Shown piece by piece: positions 39,730 through 49,922 of a DNA stretch of 57,522 nucleotides (position 1 is its first letter; each line of letters starts with the position of its first letter). The translations under genes and the position numbers were made by a program. The notes beneath the pieces were generated by a model that saw only the letters and a program-made list of their open reading frames with translations, had not been told where the DNA came from and ran no database searches. The DNA is taken from NCBI GenBank assembly GCA_947378965.1, contig CANCMG010000013.1, forward strand, positions 1 through 57,522, written 5' to 3'. This DNA is from Alcaligenaceae bacterium. GTDB lineage: Bacteria > Pseudomonadota > Gammaproteobacteria > Burkholderiales > Burkholderiaceae_B.

Positions 39730-40995
39730 TTATGCCCAGCCTTTACGTTTCTTCCACTCGGCTTCGAGTTCGTAGATTGTGTTCCAGTTGCCGTTGACCT
39801 GGTTGGTCATGTAGGGTTCTTTGTTTGTCAGTGCGCCATAGCCGATCGCATAGTTCACGACGGTGTTGTCTTCAGCGCGCATTGTCAGAGTGCCGTCCGC
39901 ACCAAAGGGCGAATCAATTTTCATGCCACGCATCGCCTCAGCAACTTTTTTGCCATCAGAGCTATTGGCTTTTTTCATCGCTGCAGTTAAGAACTGAATG
40001 CCTGCAGCATTTTGCCATGACCAGTTCAACGCTAATTCTTTGTATTTCGCAAAGTACGCGTCAGACCAGGCCGCATTGGCAGGCGTGTTCGGAAAGCTTT
40101 TGAGGTAACGGTTGCCCGAGTGCATGTTAGGTGGCACGCTCTTGACCGTTGTCAGCACAGCATACTCAGCCAAGTTAGGCGAGAAGAATTGCTTGTCTTT
40201 GAACAAGGCATAAATACCGGCTTGGTCAATAAACGAAATCATATCGCCACCCCACAAGCATGAATACACAGCTTGTGGCTTGCCTTGCAGTAAGCGGGTA
40301 ATGTTTTCGCTGTAGTCGGCCTGAAATAGTTTTGGCCAAACTTCGCCAACCACTTCAATATCTTTATTGAAGTGCTTCAGGTATTCAAAGAACTCAGCGG
40401 TGGTGTCGCGACCGTATGCGTAGTCAGGCGAAATACTCATCCACCGATTGAGTTTTAGGTCTTTTGCTTTTTGTGCACAGTAGGCGCCGCCCGTGATCGC
40501 ATCGTGGATACCCTGACGTGCCATACGAAAGGCAGTTGGTACGCGCAGTTTTGGGTCGGCAGTCAGTGACGAAGTTTCTGAACAGGTGTGTACAACCATC
40601 ACCCCCAAGTCTTTTGCCACTTCGTGCACGGCAAAGGCGCCTGATGAGGCCTCTGCGTCCCAGATGATTTCGCAACCATCGCTCGTCACGAGTTCGCGTG
40701 CGACGCGGGCCGCCTCTTGAGGCTGGCCTTTTGAATCACGCACAACCATTTCAATCATGCGTCCGCCCAAACCACCGGCAGCATTAAATTTATCAACTTC
40801 GAGCATGACAGCGTTACGCGACGACAGGCCTAACATCGCCACACGACCCGACAAAATTGTAGGCATGCCGATTTTGATCGGTTTGTTTTGTGCCAGCGAA
40901 ATCGCAGGCAAGCCCATTGCGGCTAGCCCGGCGGCACCTTGCAAAAGCTTACGGCGCGAGGCCTGAACGGCGGTCTTTTTAATCGTATTGCTCAT
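39730..40995 (-). CDS. livK: Substrate-binding protein of the Liv-type ABC transporter (Tat signal)
   Basis: A 421-residue periplasmic binding protein of the branched-chain amino acid family. The N-terminus SRRKLLQGAAG followed by a hydrophobic run ending LAQ is a twin-arginine signal, meaning export in folded form. IKIGMPTILSGRVAMLG opens the mature protein, and DSKGQPQEAARVARELV and SPDYAYGRDTT lie in the ligand cleft. Ligand unknown. It is first in the operon and followed by a strong hairpin, giving high relative expression. Confidence 0.92.
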   Translation of the reverse strand: MSNTIKKTAVQASRRKLLQGAAGLAAMGLPAISLAQNKPIKIGMPTILSGRVAMLGLSSRNAVMLEVDKFNAAGGLGGRMIEMVVRDSKGQPQEAARVARELVTSDGCEIIWDAEASSGAFAVHEVAKDLGVMVVHTCSETSSLTADPKLRVPTAFRMARQGIHDAITGGAYCAQKAKDLKLNRWMSISPDYAYGRDTTAEFFEYLKHFNKDIEVVGEVWPKLFQADYSENITRLLQGKPQAVYSCLWGGDMISFIDQAGIYALFKDKQFFSPNLAEYAVLTTVKSVPPNMHSGNRYLKSFPNTPANAAWSDAYFAKYKELALNWSWQNAAGIQFLTAAMKKANSSDGKKVAEAMRGMKIDSPFGADGTLTMRAEDNTVVNYAIGYGALTNKEPYMTNQVNGNWNTIYELEAEWKKRKGWA

Positions 40996-41096
40996 GTTGG
41001 CTCCAAGTTTTTAAGTGCAACGCCCGACTTTAATGCAAGTCAGCTCGCCGCGATATAGGGGAAAATGAGGATATCGGGTACAACTTGCCTGAGTAT

Positions 41097-41480
41097 TTAG
41101 GCCAAATAGTTCGATAATTCGATCAAATTTTCATCTGGGTCGCGCAAATAGACAGACCTAATTTTGCCGACTGCGCCGGTGCGCTCAACCGGCCCGAGCT
41201 CGATCGTGACGCCGGCGGCCTTCAGTTCGTTGACAATGTCATCGACCGGGGTCACTGCGATAAAGCACAGGTCGCCTGATCCAGCAGTAGGCGTTTTGGC
41301 TTTTGGATCGAACATGTTGTCAACTTGGTGCAAATTGATTTTTTGTTGCCCAAATTTAAGGGCTTTGCGATCGCCCAAAAAGGTGATGACCTCAAAGCCT
41401 AAAATACGGCTATAAAAATCGCAGGTACGCTCAAGGCTGGCCACGGTTAACACAAGATGATCCAGGTGATCGATTTTCAT
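41097..41480 (-). CDS. VOC-superfamily protein (glyoxalase/dioxygenase fold)
   Basis: This 127-residue protein has two beta-alpha-beta-beta-beta units: DHLDHLVLTVASLERTCDFYSRILGFEV with a first metal-ligand histidine, KINLHQVDN with a second, and RSVYLRDPDENLIELSNYLA with the final glutamate. It resembles small glyoxalase/fosfomycin-resistance-like proteins, sometimes called virulence protein STM3117-like. Start ATG 41480 gives the family N-terminus; the longer frame to 41522 adds unrelated residues. It is divergent from the MOSC-like gene. Function unknown. Confidence 0.75.
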   Translation of the reverse strand: MKIDHLDHLVLTVASLERTCDFYSRILGFEVITFLGDRKALKFGQQKINLHQVDNMFDPKAKTPTAGSGDLCFIAVTPVDDIVNELKAAGVTIELGPVERTGAVGKIRSVYLRDPDENLIELSNYLA

Positions 41481-41523
41481 AAGGGTTCTGGTCTCAGAGA
41501 GGAATGTTTGAATTGCGCGCACT

Positions 41524-41573
41524 TAAGCGCCGATTGGACTAGCCTAAACGTTGATTGGGCTAGACTAAGCGCT
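41524..41573. repeat. 21-bp direct repeat between divergent genes (2 copies plus partial)
   Basis: TAAGCGCCGATTGGACTAGCC (41524-41544) in 21 bases, TAAACGTTGATTGGGCTAGAC (41545-41565), then TAAGCGCT (41566-41573). It lies in the shared promoter region of the VOC and MOSC-type genes, so it may be a pair of regulator sites rather than a gene-end duplication. Confidence 0.6.
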
Positions 41574-41651
41574 TTGTGGCGCTGTTGACAAGTCAGCTAA
41601 ACGTTTCAGTGCCAGCAAAGCAACAGATTAAACCAAGCAAGGGCGCGACTC

Positions 41652-42041
41652 ATGTCAACAGAAATGTCTTTCCCAGTGGTGGGCTGTAGCGGTTCGGCTC
41701 ATCGTGACGCAGCACAATATCACCAACGCTGGTTTGTGGTCGATGCAAAAGATCGTTTGCTGAGTGCGGCGCAATGCCCAGGGCTTGCTGGTGTCAGTAC
41801 AGATATTCGGATGGGGTACTTGGTGTTGCGCGCGCCTGGCATGCTGCGCATGGACATCCCGATGGATGTGATCGAAGACGATGATAGTGTGCGTAAAACG
41901 GCACTGGTTGCCGACCAAACGGTTGACGTGGTTGACGAGGGTGAGGTGGCTGCGGCCTGGTTCACCCATGTTACGGGCGAACCGAGCCGTTTGGTGAAAG
42001 TACACCCCGAGGCAAAGCCGGTTATTTGGCCCGCTCAGTGA
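41652..42041 (+). CDS. Stand-alone MOSC N-terminal-like beta-barrel protein
   Basis: This 129-residue protein matches the N-terminal half of MOSC-domain proteins: FPVVGCSGSAHRDA (in place of the Y-P-V-K-S-C start), RWFVVDAKDRLLSAAQCPGLA, and LRAPGMLRMDIPMD. The catalytic C-terminal MOSC domain, which carries the sulfur-binding cysteine, is absent; the frame stops cleanly and the next 120 bases show no continuation. Whether it is a real short protein or a truncated relic is open. MOSC proteins handle molybdenum cofactor and hydroxylamines. Confidence 0.65.
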   Translation: MSTEMSFPVVGCSGSAHRDAAQYHQRWFVVDAKDRLLSAAQCPGLAGVSTDIRMGYLVLRAPGMLRMDIPMDVIEDDDSVRKTALVADQTVDVVDEGEVAAAWFTHVTGEPSRLVKVHPEAKPVIWPAQ

Positions 42042-42121
42042 ACGCATGCAAAGCGAGCTGCCTCTTAGCAAACTCGCTCTTATCATCCGGTGTGTGTGCG
42101 TTTGTCAGTTGCCCAAGAACC

Positions 42122-42151
42122 CGCAGATGAGGGGGTAGGTAGGTATCTGCG
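42122..42151 (-). terminator. Hairpin after the ferredoxin gene
   Basis: CGCAGAT (42122-42128) pairs with ATCTGCG (42145-42151) over a 16-base loop, between the convergent MOSC-like and ferredoxin genes. No T-run is present, so it is a weak terminator candidate. Confidence 0.35.
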
Positions 42152-42166
42152 TTGCTCTGTCGGCAA

Positions 42167-43502
<1,336 letters not shown>

Positions 43503-43503
43503 T

Positions 43504-44946
43504 ATGTTTCGCTTCTTCAAGAAAAAAACCGACCCGATCGACCCGATTGCCTCTGAGCAGCAACCTGACTCAGTAGCAGGTCAACCCGCGCCTGAGGCCG
43601 TTCATGCTGACCTGAGCGCGGATAGCAATCGCCTGTCCGAACCCACCAGCGGGCAACATCTTACCGATGAGGGCATTCAAGGCGCTGACCAAACAGCCCC
43701 CGCGCTCGAGGATGCTGCCACAGAGGCTCCACGTGTGGGTCTGTTGAGCCGATGGTTCAAGCGTAACCCAGAGCGACCCACGAGTGGTGGTGAGTCTCAA
43801 ACAACGCCAGAGCCGCTTGATGACCAGTCAGCGTCTCAACACGAAGCCCCAGACGACAACGCCGACCTGCCAGCGACTGCAGCTTGGGATTCGGCAGCAC
43901 TAGAGCAGCAAACCGCAACACAAACGGCGCAAGAGTCAGCCGAGGTCACAAGCGCCAGTCAAACCAGCCTAGACGAGTCTGCGTCCGAGTTTGAAGATGA
44001 ACAAGACTCAGACGAGCAAGCCGAGGCGCAACAAAAGGTTTCATGGTTAGCCAAGCTGCGTGGCGGCTTGGCTAAAACCGGCAAAAGTATCGGCGGCATC
44101 TTTGTGGGTGTGCGCGTCGACGAGGCGCTGTTCGAAGAGCTCGAAACCGCGTTGATTATGGCTGACACGGGGGTTGACGCCACCGAAGCGCTGCTGGTGG
44201 CGTTGAGAGCAAAGGTCAAGCAAGAGCGAATCGAAGACGCGATTGGCGTAAAACAAGCGCTGCGTGACGTCTTGGCGGATCATCTTCGAGTTCTAGAAAA
44301 ACCCTTTGAAGTGGGTCGCGTGAAACCTTTAGTTGTGATGATGACCGGCGTCAATGGTGCAGGCAAAACCACGTCAATCGGCAAATTGGCGTTTTGTTTA
44401 CAAAAAGAAGGCGCGCGCGTGCTGCTTGCCGCGGGCGATACCTTTAGGGCTGCCGCGCGGCAACAATTGGTTGAGTGGGGTTCGCGCAACAACGTTGATG
44501 TGATTGCTCAAGACGGGGGCGACCCCGCTGCAGTGGCGTTTGATGCAGTCAATGCCGGCCGTGCACGCGGCATGGATGTGGTGATGGTTGATACCGCAGG
44601 GCGCCTACCCACCCAACTTCATCTGATGGACGAGCTTAAAAAAATTCGTCGGGTGATTGCCAAAGCTGACCCCACCGCACCTCACGAGGTGTTATTGGTG
44701 GTCGATGGCAATCAGGGCCAGAACGTGCTGTCGCAGATTCGCGCGTTTGATGCGGCGGTTGGTTTAACCGGGTTGATCGTGACCAAGCTCGATGGCACGG
44801 CCAAAGGCGGCACACTCGCTGCCGTGGCGGCCGGTGCACAAGGCGTGCGACCGATTCCGGTGTATTGGATTGGGGTAGGCGAGCGCATTGAAGACCTTCA
44901 ACCGTTTGTGGCGGCCGAGTTTGCCGCCGCGGTAGTCGGTCAATAA
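43504..44946 (+). CDS. ftsY: Signal recognition particle receptor FtsY
   Basis: This 480-residue protein has a long acidic N-terminal A domain (residues ~10-185, rich in E, D, Q, S) and the NG GTPase. MTGVNGAGKTTSIGKLA is G1, AAGDTFRAAARQQL G2, VDTAGRLPTQ G3, and TKLDGTAKGG G4/closing loop. It docks SRP-ribosome complexes at the membrane. Divergent from rsmD, as in many proteobacteria. A perfect 20-bp palindrome follows the stop. Confidence 0.97.
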   Translation: MFRFFKKKTDPIDPIASEQQPDSVAGQPAPEAVHADLSADSNRLSEPTSGQHLTDEGIQGADQTAPALEDAATEAPRVGLLSRWFKRNPERPTSGGESQTTPEPLDDQSASQHEAPDDNADLPATAAWDSAALEQQTATQTAQESAEVTSASQTSLDESASEFEDEQDSDEQAEAQQKVSWLAKLRGGLAKTGKSIGGIFVGVRVDEALFEELETALIMADTGVDATEALLVALRAKVKQERIEDAIGVKQALRDVLADHLRVLEKPFEVGRVKPLVVMMTGVNGAGKTTSIGKLAFCLQKEGARVLLAAGDTFRAAARQQLVEWGSRNNVDVIAQDGGDPAAVAFDAVNAGRARGMDVVMVDTAGRLPTQLHLMDELKKIRRVIAKADPTAPHEVLLVVDGNQGQNVLSQIRAFDAAVGLTGLIVTKLDGTAKGGTLAAVAAGAQGVRPIPVYWIGVGERIEDLQPFVAAEFAAAVVGQ

Positions 44947-44986
44947 CCAACCTCAGGCAGATCGGGGTCTGTCTCCCAGTGGTGCT

Positions 44987-45006
44987 GAGTGTTCAGCTGA
45001 ACACTC
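44987..45006. terminator. Perfect 20-bp palindrome between convergent ftsY and CYTH-CHAD genes
   Basis: GAGTGTTCAGCTGAACACTC is self-complementary over all 20 bases (an eight-base stem with a four-base loop in RNA). Its position between two convergent stops points to a bidirectional terminator, though no T-run is present on either side; a protein-binding site is possible. Confidence 0.5.
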
Positions 45007-45021
45007 GGGTGCGTAGGGGTG

Positions 45022-46674
45022 TTAACGCCAAAACGTCTCGGTGCGTGAAAGCTGCTTAAACGCCGCGCAGGCGTCTTGCGTCAACGCATCCAGACGTGAC
45101 GTGATCCAGCCGCAGGCAAACCAGGCGCTAGGTTGGGTATCGCGCAGGCCAATAAAACGATCGCGTGCGACGGCTAAATCGTTCATCTCGCCCAAAATGT
45201 CTTGTACCGTTGCCAATTGTTTGCGATATGTTTTTAGTCGAGCAGCGGGTAACAGTGACTCGGTGAACTGCAGGGCATAACGCAATTTTTTCCCGCGCTT
45301 TCTGAGTTCGTGGCGCGGTTCGATATCAAGCTGATCAAATTGCAACCCATCTTGCAACAAACGCCGGTGCCATTTTTTTAGTTTTTTAACAAGCGCATCT
45401 TTGAGCATTAAAGGCTTTTGAATCTTTATGCTTGCAGTCGCGACCACTTCTGCTGCGACCTGTGGTGCGTTCTGTGCCGCAGGCGCTGGTTTCTGTGCAG
45501 GCGTATCGACGTCGAGGGGGGCTGTGGTGATGCTCGAGGGTGGTGCGACGGGCGCAACCGGCAGAACAGTCCACGCCAACAGGTCGAGCAACCAACCTTG
45601 AAAGCCGCGACTCAGCACAACGTTTTCGGTGTCTGGTGGGGTGAGCTCATCGTCGAGGATCAACGGGGGTTGCCCGGCCGCACTCAACACCGGGAGCAAC
45701 GTCTCTTTCAGTACATCATCGTCGCGTGTGCCACCCAGCTTGGCAAAATGCAGCTTGATGTCAGTGCGGAGGTCTTCAGAGGGCAACTCGGCAATCCCGT
45801 TAAAAAATGACCAGGCCGAGCGCAAACGGCGAATGCCTACGCGCAACTGATGCACGTGCTCGGCGCCGCTTGCCTGATAAATGCCAGCGGTATCGACCTC
45901 GGCCAAGACGGCCGTATTGCGAATAATTTGATCAAGACACTCTGCGCTGATAGTTGCGAGTGCAGCGTGTGGCTGTATTTTTGGATGCAGCACGACATCC
46001 TCTGCGGTACGCGCAGCCCAAAACTGGGCAATCGCGCGGCGTCGAGAAGGTTCGTGGCGTTCTGACTTCTGCTCATCGATGGCGTTTAACTCGGCATTCA
46101 GTGACGCCAGGCGGTCACCGCGTTCAGACTTACTGCGTACGTCTAAGATCAGGCCATGTGCTTGTTGCCATTTTTTACCAAGAGCGAACACCGCAGCAAG
46201 CTCGCCGCGCTTGAGCTCGAACTCAATTTCAGAAATGGGCAACTCAAGTGAGCCCGCACGCAGCAGTCCGGTATCAAACGCAAGTTCTACCAAACCTAAT
46301 GCAGTTCGTGCTTGCCTGAAGGTGCGCTGTACATCGGTTTCGTAACAAATTGACAGAGCACCCGCATGCTTTGCCAGCACGGCTGCAAAGGGTTCGCCAG
46401 CGTAGACGCTTAGGTCGAGGTCGGGTGAGGGGCGGTCATGATTGATTTCAATGCGCGATAGCGAATTTTCACCTGGCATTTTGAGGGTTTGTACCCATTG
46501 GTCACCCTCGCGCCGTAAACGCAAGGCAATTCTGGCGCGTACAAGATCGCGGTCAGGCGTATCAAAATAAAACGCCTGCAAACGCATGTGCGTCACCCGG
46601 CCGCGCAGCAGTTCTTTCTCAACGCCTGCGCGTGCCGCTTGTGGTACGTGAAGCTTAAGTTCTTGTTCTGCCAT
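45022..46674 (-). CDS. CYTH and CHAD domain protein (triphosphate/polyphosphate-linked)
   Basis: This 550-residue protein has an N-terminal CYTH triphosphate tunnel domain (QELKLHVP is the E-x-E-x-K-like start, then RARIALRLRREGDQWVQTLK and SRIEINHDRP) in residues 1-~205. A CHAD domain in residues ~240-550 holds VHQLRVGIRRLRSAWSFF, then RHELRKRGKKLRYALQF with its basic histidine/arginine helices. The link in the CHAD half (~375-435) is rich in A, P and T and looks like an insertion. CYTH enzymes hydrolyse triphosphates and CHAD domains bind polyphosphate, so polyphosphate handling is likely. It stands alone with an FNR-like box upstream. Confidence 0.9.
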   Translation of the reverse strand: MAEQELKLHVPQAARAGVEKELLRGRVTHMRLQAFYFDTPDRDLVRARIALRLRREGDQWVQTLKMPGENSLSRIEINHDRPSPDLDLSVYAGEPFAAVLAKHAGALSICYETDVQRTFRQARTALGLVELAFDTGLLRAGSLELPISEIEFELKRGELAAVFALGKKWQQAHGLILDVRSKSERGDRLASLNAELNAIDEQKSERHEPSRRRAIAQFWAARTAEDVVLHPKIQPHAALATISAECLDQIIRNTAVLAEVDTAGIYQASGAEHVHQLRVGIRRLRSAWSFFNGIAELPSEDLRTDIKLHFAKLGGTRDDDVLKETLLPVLSAAGQPPLILDDELTPPDTENVVLSRGFQGWLLDLLAWTVLPVAPVAPPSSITTAPLDVDTPAQKPAPAAQNAPQVAAEVVATASIKIQKPLMLKDALVKKLKKWHRRLLQDGLQFDQLDIEPRHELRKRGKKLRYALQFTESLLPAARLKTYRKQLATVQDILGEMNDLAVARDRFIGLRDTQPSAWFACGWITSRLDALTQDACAAFKQLSRTETFWR

Positions 46675-46832
46675 GATTCGCTTTTCGGGTGATCGTCGCG
46701 AGGCATTGTAGTGACCTCATGGGCCAGCAATGATGACGTGTCATAAATGTGAAAAACAAGAGCTTTCCACCCTAACGATTGTCATGATCGTGACGCTTAC
46801 CACCAGTGTAAGTTCGATCAGTCCGGGTGCAC

Positions 46833-46846
46833 TTGATCTAGATCAT
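46833..46846 (-). promoter_or_regulatory. FNR/ANR-like box upstream of the CYTH-CHAD gene
   Basis: TTGATCTAGATCAT matches the TTGAT-N4-ATCAA consensus at all but the last position. It lies about 160 bases before the CYTH-CHAD start, further than usual for an activator site, and just after the end of the HAD gene. A chance match is possible. Confidence 0.35.
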
Positions 46847-46851
46847 ATCAA

Positions 46852-47652
46852 TCAAACTTTACGTGCAAGCATCAGTTGGCGTGCCATTTCGACAAAACCA
46901 GCGCCGCCCTCAGAGGGCGTGACAAACTTTGGCCGATGCGTCAAACGGTGTAATTGCTTGTGGATATTTGCTACGCCCACTGAACAGCTAAAAAATTCAA
47001 ACATGGGCTCGTCGTTGGGCGAATCCCCAATAAATAAAACCTGGGTGTTGTCGCCTTGCAGTTCGAGGCCGAACTCGCGAGCAAACAGCGTTTTCGTCAT
47101 CGATAACTTGTCGTACTCGCCAAACCAGCCATTGACATGAATTGAGCTGACCTTCGCTTGCGCACCAGCGCTCTTGAAAAGCGACACAATTTGCTGCACT
47201 GCGGTTTCAGGCAGGGCAGCGACGTCTTCACAAAAGTCGATGGCCAGATCCGCCAGGCGATAGTGCTGATCGCTCGCAAGCGCCGAGCCCGGCACGGCTT
47301 GCAGAATCTCAAGCGCCAGACGATCTAGTTTTTTTCGGTTGCTTTGCAGGTGCGCTTCAGTGGCCCATTGATGCGTGGTCATTTTGCGTTTGGCACGGTC
47401 GTAACGCATGTAAAACGCGCCGTTTTCGCCAACCACAGCAAATACTGACCACATTCTGGCGATATGGTCGCACCACCCCGCTGGGCGCCCTGTAATCGGG
47501 ATCACTGTGATCCCGCCAGCCGAAAGCTGTTCAAGCGCCAGATAGGCGTCTGCCGTCAGCCTGCCGTCTGTCGTGACGGTGTCGTCAATATCCGTTAAGA
47601 CAAAGCGAATCTGTTTCGCCACGCTTAAATCCATTGTTTGAAGTGCTTGCAT
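46852..47652 (-). CDS. HAD-superfamily hydrolase (Cof/sucrose-phosphatase-like)
   Basis: About 266 residues. VLTDIDDTVTTDGRL is motif I with both aspartates, VIPITGRPAGWCDHIA motif II, and VLFIGDSPNDEPMFEFF motif III/IV. A cap domain lies between them. It resembles the IIB HAD group that removes phosphate from sugar phosphates or phosphoglycerates. Start ATG 47652 or TTG 47664. Divergent from ribBA, with about 90 bases between. Substrate unknown. Confidence 0.82.
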   Translation of the reverse strand: MQALQTMDLSVAKQIRFVLTDIDDTVTTDGRLTADAYLALEQLSAGGITVIPITGRPAGWCDHIARMWSVFAVVGENGAFYMRYDRAKRKMTTHQWATEAHLQSNRKKLDRLALEILQAVPGSALASDQHYRLADLAIDFCEDVAALPETAVQQIVSLFKSAGAQAKVSSIHVNGWFGEYDKLSMTKTLFAREFGLELQGDNTQVLFIGDSPNDEPMFEFFSCSVGVANIHKQLHRLTHRPKFVTPSEGGAGFVEMARQLMLARKV

Positions 47653-47704
47653 GGGGCTTTTCAAGGGTTTTGGAGGATGCAGAAGAGATCCTGCTGAACG
47701 ATTC

Positions 47705-47710
47705 TATAAT
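47705..47710 (+). promoter_or_regulatory. Candidate -10 box of the ribBA operon
   Basis: A perfect TATAAT stands 34 bases before the ribBA ATG. No good -35 is seen 16-18 bases upstream, so the call rests on the -10 alone. No FMN riboswitch (RFN) pattern could be recognised in the short leader. Confidence 0.4.
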
Positions 47711-47743
47711 AGGCGTCTACTCAGGCCTGTTTATTTGAATCCT

Positions 47744-48919
47744 ATGTCTGCCAAAATTTCACTTGCTAGCTCTTCTAACCCCGTACCTGCCTCGGCGATT
47801 TCGCCTGTTTCTGAGATCATTGACGAGCTGCGCGCGGGCCGCATGGTGATTTTGGTTGACGAAGAAGATCGCGAAAACGAAGGTGATCTGGTCATGGCCG
47901 CCGAATTCGTGACCCCAGAGGCCATTAATTTTATGGTGACGCACGGGCGCGGCTTGGTGTGCCTGACTCTCACCGAAGAGCGCTGCGAGCAGCTCGAATT
48001 GCCGTTAATGTCGGCGCGCAATGGTACAGCCTATGGTACCAACTTCACGGTTTCGATCGAGGCCGCAGAAGGCGTTGAAACCGGCATTTCGGTAGCCGAT
48101 CGGGCGCGCACGGTGCAGGTGGCTGTGGCGCGCGACGCCAAAGCGACCGATCTGGTACAGCCAGGGCATATCTTCCCGTTAAAAGCTGTAGCGGGGGGCG
48201 TGTTGGTGCGCGCTGGGCACACCGAGGCGGGCTGCGACCTCACGCGGATGGCGGGCTTAACGCCAGCAGCTGTCATCTGCGAAATTCTCAAAGCAGACGG
48301 CACCATGGCGCGCCTTCCTGATCTGATCGAATATGGCCGTACGCACAAGTTAAAAATTGGCACCATTGCTGATCTGATTCAATATCGCAGCGAACACGAA
48401 TCCGTCATCGAGCGCGTAGCGACGCGCGAGATTCAAACCGCTTGGGGCACCTTTCAGATGGTGGCTTACCGTGACACGGTTGCCGGCAACCCCCATATCG
48501 CCTTGATTTCGGGTCAGGTTGACCCACTACGTGAAACCTTGGTACGCGTGCACGAGCCAACCTCGATGCTTGACGTGCTTGATGTGCATAGCGCTGGTCA
48601 TACCTGGGGTGTGGCCGAGGCGCTCGAGGCCATCAAGGCCGCGCCCGCGGGCGTCATGGTGTTTTTAAATTGTCAGGGTTCTGCCCAACATTTGTTTGGT
48701 CAAATCAGTGCCTGGCCCGGGCAAGAGACAGCGCCTGTTAAACGTGGATCTGGGCGTATGGATTTGCGCACGTATGGCATGGGTGCACAAATCTTGCGCG
48801 ATCTAAAAGTCGGTCAAATGAGACTGATGGCCCGCCCACGCAAAATGCCAAGCATCATGCCTGGTTTTGGTCTGGATATCACAGGCTACGACCATCAACC
48901 CCCCACTCGCAACACATAG
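47744..48919 (+). CDS. ribBA: RibBA-type hybrid: DHBP synthase with a zinc-less GTP-cyclohydrolase-II-like domain
   Basis: 391 residues. The N-terminal ~200 are a complete 3,4-dihydroxy-2-butanone 4-phosphate synthase: [17 protein letters not shown], then [13 protein letters not shown]. Residues ~215-391 align with GTP cyclohydrolase II ([28 protein letters not shown]), but where active enzymes have the C-x10-C-x-C zinc ligands (ECLTGD...CDCG) this protein has [18 protein letters not shown]. All three cysteines are absent, so GTP opening is unlikely, as in described RibBX-like hybrids. Riboflavin synthesis would then need a separate RibA elsewhere. Start ATG 47744; first of ribBA-ribH-nusB-thiL-pgpA. 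Confidence 0.92.
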   Translation: MSAKISLASSSNPVPASAISPVSEIIDELRAGRMVILVDEEDRENEGDLVMAAEFVTPEAINFMVTHGRGLVCLTLTEERCEQLELPLMSARNGTAYGTNFTVSIEAAEGVETGISVADRARTVQVAVARDAKATDLVQPGHIFPLKAVAGGVLVRAGHTEAGCDLTRMAGLTPAAVICEILKADGTMARLPDLIEYGRTHKLKIGTIADLIQYRSEHESVIERVATREIQTAWGTFQMVAYRDTVAGNPHIALISGQVDPLRETLVRVHEPTSMLDVLDVHSAGHTWGVAEALEAIKAAPAGVMVFLNCQGSAQHLFGQISAWPGQETAPVKRGSGRMDLRTYGMGAQILRDLKVGQMRLMARPRKMPSIMPGFGLDITGYDHQPPTRNT

Positions 48920-48929
48920 GAAGCACACC

Positions 48930-49448
48930 ATGAGCCCTTTTACCCTAGAGCCAGACATGAACGGAGAAGGCCTGCACATCGGTATTGTGCGTGCCCGTTT
49001 TAACGAAGATATTGGCTTAATCGAACTCGATACTTGCTTACAAGAGCTTGAGACCCTTGGTGTTGACGAACGCGACATCATGGTCGTGACCGTGCCGGGT
49101 GCACTCGAACTTGGCGTTACGCTTGCTCGTATGGCTGAAACGTTTGAATTCGATGCGCTGATTGCGCTGGGCGCAGTCATCCGTGGCGAAACCTATCACT
49201 TTGAAATCGTCAGTAACGAAAGTGCTTCGGCGATCGCGCGCGTTGCCCTCGAAACCGGTATACCGGTCGCCAACGGCGTGCTCACAACCGAGAATGACGA
49301 GCAAGCCGAGGCGCGCGCTGCCGACAAAGGCCGTGACTGCGCACAGTGTGCGGTCGAAATGGCGAATCTGGTAGCTGCGCTTGAGCCCGAAGCCGACGAA
49401 GACGAAGACGAGGGCGAAGATCTTGAACAAGCCGATACACGACGCTAA
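48930..49448 (+). CDS. ribH: 6,7-dimethyl-8-ribityllumazine synthase
   Basis: This 172-residue protein has [48 protein letters not shown] with the catalytic histidine, and [16 protein letters not shown]. It joins the DHBP-synthase product with the pyrimidine to make lumazine, the substrate of riboflavin synthase. The C-terminal 20 residues are strongly acidic ([13 protein letters not shown]). AGGAAG stands before ATG 48930, ten bases after the ribBA stop. It overlaps nusB. Confidence 0.95.
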   Translation: MSPFTLEPDMNGEGLHIGIVRARFNEDIGLIELDTCLQELETLGVDERDIMVVTVPGALELGVTLARMAETFEFDALIALGAVIRGETYHFEIVSNESASAIARVALETGIPVANGVLTTENDEQAEARAADKGRDCAQCAVEMANLVAALEPEADEDEDEGEDLEQADTRR

Positions 49449-49914
49449 TTCGGCGGGTGTACAGCCTGTGCGCAGCGCGCGCAGGCGTGCGCGCGAGCTA
49501 GCGTTGCAAGGTTTGTACGCCTGGCTAGTCAGCGGTACAGATAGTTTGCAAGACGCCGGTGAGATCGAGGCCCACTTGCACGAAGAAGAAGAGTTTGAGT
49601 TGGCTGATGCAGTTTGGTTTAAAACCTTGCTGCACGGGTCAATGAAAGAGGCGCCCGCGCTACGCGAAAAATTTGCCCCCTTTGTTGATCGGCCTTTGGT
49701 TGAGCTGTCGCCCATCGAACACGGTATTTTGCTGATTGGTAGCTTCGAGCTGATTCATCACGTTGAAGTACCGTACCGCGTCGCCATCAACGAGGCGGTG
49801 GAGCTTGCCAAATCATTTGGTGGCACTGATGGTTTTAAGTTCGTCAACGGCGTGCTTGATAAGTTAGCTGCTGAAACACGCGCAGCCGAAGCGCGAACAC
49901 CTGTGCGTCGCTGA
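49423..49914 (+). CDS. nusB: Transcription antitermination factor NusB
   Basis: About 163 residues with the NusB helices: [18 protein letters not shown] at the start, a middle [15 protein letters not shown], and the C-terminal block [38 protein letters not shown]. NusB binds boxA RNA with NusE for rRNA antitermination. TTG 49423 in the ribH tail is the most likely start (GAAG just before); internal GTG codons near 49456 are alternatives. The ribH-nusB order is classical. Confidence 0.93.
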   Translation: MNKPIHDANSAGVQPVRSARRRARELALQGLYAWLVSGTDSLQDAGEIEAHLHEEEEFELADAVWFKTLLHGSMKEAPALREKFAPFVDRPLVELSPIEHGILLIGSFELIHHVEVPYRVAINEAVELAKSFGGTDGFKFVNGVLDKLAAETRAAEARTPVRR

Positions 49915-49922
49915 GCCCGCGT

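Noticed and set aside
47653-47743. FMN riboswitch before ribBA
   Set aside because: The leader is about 40-90 bases and no conserved RFN segments could be found.
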